DNA from: Chloroflexota bacterium
GTDB taxonomy: Bacteria; Chloroflexota; Dehalococcoidia; UBA2247; RBG-13-53-26
Assembly (NCBI GenBank): GCA_017885485.1
Contig: JAFNFZ010000336.1
Coordinates: 1 to 6,663 of the forward strand
Direction: 5' to 3'
Length of the DNA stretch: 6,663 bases
Shown: positions 4,622 through 6,663 of the stretch, in pieces
Layout: every line of letters starts with the position of its first letter
How positions within the stretch are numbered: the stretch's first letter is position 1
Position numbers and translations under genes: made by a program
Notes under the pieces: model-generated
Told to the model about the DNA's origin: nothing
Databases searched by the model: none
What the model saw: the letters and a program-made list of their open reading frames with translations, nothing else

Positions 4622-5140
4622 ATGATACGATCCCTGGGCAACAAGATTCCCAAAATAGCCGAATCAGCCTTCATCAGTGAGGGTGCCTACATCATAGGTG
4701 ATGTGGCGATTGGAGAAGGATGCGCCGCCTTCCCAGGGGCAGTAGTCAGGGGTGATTTTGGGCCGATACGGATCGGCAGCAACGTCATGATCGAGGATAA
4801 TGTGGTAGTGCATGGCGCTCCATCCGGGCTGGACATAGGCGACGGCGTTACACTGGGACATGGTGCCGTGATCAACTCCCGCAGGATCGGAAGTAAGGTA
4901 CTGATCGGTATGAATGCCACCATTCTTCATGACTCGGAGATTGGCGACCGTTGCATCATAGCTGCCGGGGCCGTGGTTGGCCAGGGGATGAAGGTGCCCG
5001 ACAATTCCTTTGTCGCTGGAGTGCCGGGGCGGATTGTAGGCAAGGCCACCAAGGAGCAACTGCAGTGGGTAGAGCATGATCCAGCGCTGTACTCCTGGTG
5101 GCTGGAGATGCTGCAGGAATACAAGAAGGGCGGGCTTTGA
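4622..5140 (+). CDS. Gamma-carbonic-anhydrase-like left-handed beta-helix protein
   Basis: This 172-residue protein is built of hexapeptide repeats (left-handed beta helix) from about residue 12 to 140, followed by a C-terminal helix. The family forms trimers with zinc sites at subunit interfaces. PGAVVRGDFGPIRIG (38-52) holds the conserved Arg43 and Asp45. His64 (VVVHG) and His80 (LGHG) match two zinc ligands. The third, normally the second His in an H-x4-H pattern, is Asn85 (GHGAVINS). LIGMNATIL and AGAVVGQGMKVP are further family landmarks. The changed ligand makes real carbonic anhydrase activity uncertain; an acyltransferase-like or binding role is possible. I chose ATG 4622 because GGAGG (4609-4613) lies eight bases before it; an upstream in-frame ATG at 4541 lies before the promoter. 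It leads an operon and the next gene begins three bases after its stop. Confidence 0.9.
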   Translation: MIRSLGNKIPKIAESAFISEGAYIIGDVAIGEGCAAFPGAVVRGDFGPIRIGSNVMIEDNVVVHGAPSGLDIGDGVTLGHGAVINSRRIGSKVLIGMNATILHDSEIGDRCIIAAGAVVGQGMKVPDNSFVAGVPGRIVGKATKEQLQWVEHDPALYSWWLEMLQEYKKGGL

Positions 5141-5143
5141 GCC

Positions 5144-5986
5144 ATGATCATCGATTTCCATACCCACATCTTCCCACCCGAAATGAAGGACAGACGCCAG
5201 GACTACCTGAAGGATGATGCACTGTTCACTGAGCTGTTTTCATCCCCCAAGGCCAGAATTGCCACCGCTGAAGAGCTTGTCTCCAGCATGGATGATGCTG
5301 GAGTCGATTTGTCGGTGATACTGAATGCAGGCTGGACAAGTCACAGCGACTGTGTTCGAACCAACGACTATATTCTCGAAGCAGCAGCCCGCTATCCGAA
5401 GCGACTGATTCCCTTCTGCGCCATACAGCCGAAGGCTGGGGAGGCAGCACTGGCCGAATTGGAGCGCTGTGTACGCGGCGGGGCAAGGGGGATCGGTGAA
5501 ATGAGGTCAGACACTCAGGGCTTCGATATGGCCGACAAAGAGGTGATGGGTCCCGTTGCCGAAGTGGCCAGGAGACACAACCTGATCTTCCTGACCCATG
5601 CCTCAGAGCCGGCAGGGCATCAATACCCAGGGAAGGGCATGATCACGCCAGACACTCTGTACCGTTTCATCCAGGTGTTCCCCGAGCTTACCGTTGTCTG
5701 CGCCCACTGGGGTGGCGGATTGCCCTTCTACGCCTTGATGCCGGAGGTAGCTTCCGCCCTGGCTAACACCTTCTTTGATACCGCCGCCACACCTTTCCTG
5801 TACAGGCCCGAAATCTTCAAGCATGTCGTCGAGATTGTTGGCCCTGACAGGATACTCTTCGGCAGCGACAACCCGCTGATGTCGCCCCGGCGGGTGACAA
5901 GCCAGATCGAATCCGCCGGTCTGTCTCAGGAGGCGAAGGCCATGATCATGGGGGGCAACGCACAGAGGTTGCTGGGTTGGAGCTAG
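5144..5986 (+). CDS. Amidohydrolase family 2 protein (metal-dependent TIM-barrel hydrolase or decarboxylase)
   Basis: This 280-residue protein has the amidohydrolase_2 layout. DFHTHIFPP gives metal ligands His6 and His8; Glu119 (GIGEM) follows, then His152 (LTHASEP), His188 (CAHWGGG) and Asp242 (FGSDNP). These fit a mononuclear or binuclear metal site. Members cleave amides or esters or decarboxylate aromatic acids; the substrate cannot be told here. No signal peptide or membrane segment is present. The ATG follows the preceding stop by three bases and has only a distant purine-rich site, so translational coupling is likely. Its end overlaps thpR by ten bases. Pairing with the beta-helix protein may be functional, but the sequence does not prove it. 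Confidence 0.9.
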   Translation: MIIDFHTHIFPPEMKDRRQDYLKDDALFTELFSSPKARIATAEELVSSMDDAGVDLSVILNAGWTSHSDCVRTNDYILEAAARYPKRLIPFCAIQPKAGEAALAELERCVRGGARGIGEMRSDTQGFDMADKEVMGPVAEVARRHNLIFLTHASEPAGHQYPGKGMITPDTLYRFIQVFPELTVVCAHWGGGLPFYALMPEVASALANTFFDTAATPFLYRPEIFKHVVEIVGPDRILFGSDNPLMSPRRVTSQIESAGLSQEAKAMIMGGNAQRLLGWS

Positions 5987-6564
5987 TCCGCAGTTTCATC
6001 GCTATCGAGATCCCGTCTGAGGTACGGGCCCAGCTTGCCGCTCTCGAGGAGAAGTTGAAGGCAAGACGGCATCCCTGTGTGAAATGGGTTGACCCACAGA
6101 GTGTTCACCTGACCCTTAAGTTTCTGGGCAGCGTGCCCGTTGATACCATACCCCAAATAGTCGAAGCTGCGACTCGAAGGACTGAGCCGCTGTCGCCCTT
6201 CTCCCTGCAAATCGGAGGAACGGGCGCTTTCCCGGGATGGCAGCGGCCGCAGGTAGTCTGGGTCGGCATCAGGGGTGAAATAGCCAGGCTGGCGGCGTTG
6301 CAGAAGGAGTTGGAGGTCGCTCTGTCTCCGCTGGGTTTCCCCCCCGAGTCCCGGGCTTTCAGCCCTCATCTGACCATAGGAAGGTTGAGGGATAGGGCGT
6401 CCCTTGAAGACAGGCGCAGATTCGGGCAATGGGCCCAGTCTGTCGAGCTGGAGTCCAGCCCATCATTCGAGGTTCATGCCCTGGGGTTGATGAAGAGCGA
6501 ATTGACTCTAAACGGCCCTGTCTACAGCAAGCTGGCCGCCGTGGAGCTGAAGGGCCTCGGCTGA
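5977..6564 (+). CDS. thpR: RNA 2',3'-cyclic phosphodiesterase
   Basis: This 2H-phosphoesterase (formerly LigT, 2'-5' RNA ligase) hydrolyses 2',3'-cyclic phosphates at RNA ends. It has 195 residues, the usual length. The two His-x-Thr-hydrophobic motifs that form the active site are HLTL (44-47, in VHLTLKFLG) and HLTI (131-134, in FSPHLTIGRL). RSFIAIEIP at the N-terminus and FEVHALGLMKSEL near the C-terminus are also typical. The start is TTG at 5977, with AGAGG eight bases upstream, and it overlaps the amidohydrolase stop by ten bases. An exact start a few codons later cannot be excluded. It is the last gene of its operon, and the stop codon lies in a terminator-like hairpin. Confidence 0.94.
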   Translation: MELVRSFIAIEIPSEVRAQLAALEEKLKARRHPCVKWVDPQSVHLTLKFLGSVPVDTIPQIVEAATRRTEPLSPFSLQIGGTGAFPGWQRPQVVWVGIRGEIARLAALQKELEVALSPLGFPPESRAFSPHLTIGRLRDRASLEDRRRFGQWAQSVELESSPSFEVHALGLMKSELTLNGPVYSKLAAVELKGLG

Positions 6565-6572
6565 GGCCTTTT
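6553..6572 (+). terminator. Hairpin with short T tract at the thpR stop
   Basis: GGCCTC (6553-6558) pairs with GAGGCC (6563-6568) around a four-base loop and is followed by TTTT. The stop TGA lies in the hairpin. An overlapping alternative, AGGCC (6564-6568) with GGCCT (6574-6578), could form on either strand. The T tract is short, so termination strength is uncertain. Confidence 0.5.
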
Positions 6573-6592
6573 CGGCCTGAGTGGCAGAACAT

Positions 6593-6663
6593 CTACCTCA
6601 GAACCCGTTCGTCGCCAACACGGCGGGTGATCTTCTGCTCATCAAGGTGTTCCATCAGAGCCA
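6593..6663 (-). CDS. selB: C-terminus of a probable selenocysteine-specific elongation factor SelB (5' part outside the window)
   Basis: The minus strand reads ALMEHLDEQKITRRVGDERV followed by LR and a stop at 6593-6595. This matches from memory the end of the last winged-helix domain of SelB, where a helix with a Leu-Glu-(Tyr/His)-(Phe/Leu)-Asp pattern is followed by TRR-x-GD-x-R-x-L. SelB delivers selenocysteinyl-tRNA to the ribosome at UGA codons by binding the SECIS RNA with these domains. Only about 23 codons are visible. Another winged-helix protein is the main alternative. The gene converges on thpR with 28 bases between the stops. Confidence 0.6.
   Translation of the reverse strand, partial: ALMEHLDEQKITRRVGDERVLR

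Noticed and set aside
1..6663. tRNA, rRNA, CRISPR array, insertion sequence or prophage genes
   Set aside because: Reading both strands showed no tRNA-like cloverleaf, no spaced direct repeats and no transposase, integrase or phage motifs.

Overview
This 6,663-base window is compact bacterial DNA: short intergenic gaps, overlapping start and stop codons, and alternative starts (GTG, TTG) behind clear Shine-Dalgarno sites. The gene content fits an uncultured anaerobe. It includes two free-standing desulforedoxin-like iron proteins, a metal-dependent amidohydrolase, a gamma-carbonic-anhydrase-like protein and what looks like the C-terminus of SelB. The gene mix and protein style recall Chloroflexota of the Dehalococcoidia type, but that placement is an inference from memory and no marker gene here proves it.

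Layout. Positions 1-151 form a fold-back: a perfect 40-base inverted repeat around a 71-base loop, inside an endonuclease III gene. The gene reads normally on the minus strand from 562 to 113. Its next part then appears on the plus strand at 1-111. This is most easily read as a chimera at a contig end. Upstream of nth on the same strand, and overlapping it by 14 bases, is a histidine-phosphatase-family gene (549-1178) with its own extended -10 promoter. Next comes a minus-strand three-gene unit (2369 to 1407): a protein with a histone-H1-like basic tail and conserved-looking Cys residues (DUF6125-like from memory), then two small desulforedoxin-like proteins of 39 and 47 residues. The unit starts from a good promoter and ends at a rho-independent terminator (about 1348-1323).

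A back-to-back promoter pair (2470-2538) separates this unit from a plus-strand pterin operon: folP, folK and a QueD/6-pyruvoyl-tetrahydropterin-synthase homologue, with 1-base and 8-base overlaps. The operon meets a convergent Trm112-like zinc-ribbon gene (4314-4496). From a second divergent promoter pair (4535-4594) a plus-strand operon runs rightward: a gamma-carbonic-anhydrase-like left-handed beta-helix protein, an amidohydrolase and the RNA 2',3'-cyclic phosphodiesterase ThpR. A hairpin overlaps the thpR stop. The last 71 bases hold the C-terminus of a minus-strand gene resembling selB.

How the genes work together. folP and folK catalyse consecutive steps of dihydropteroate synthesis, and the QueD homologue makes a related pterin/deazapurine precursor, so that operon is a coherent pterin unit. 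The most original candidate is the DUF6125-like plus twin-desulforedoxin unit, a possible small redox module whose function I cannot name. The minus-strand phosphatase/nth pair and the carbonic-anhydrase/amidohydrolase/thpR operon look like ordinary co-transcription without an obvious shared pathway.
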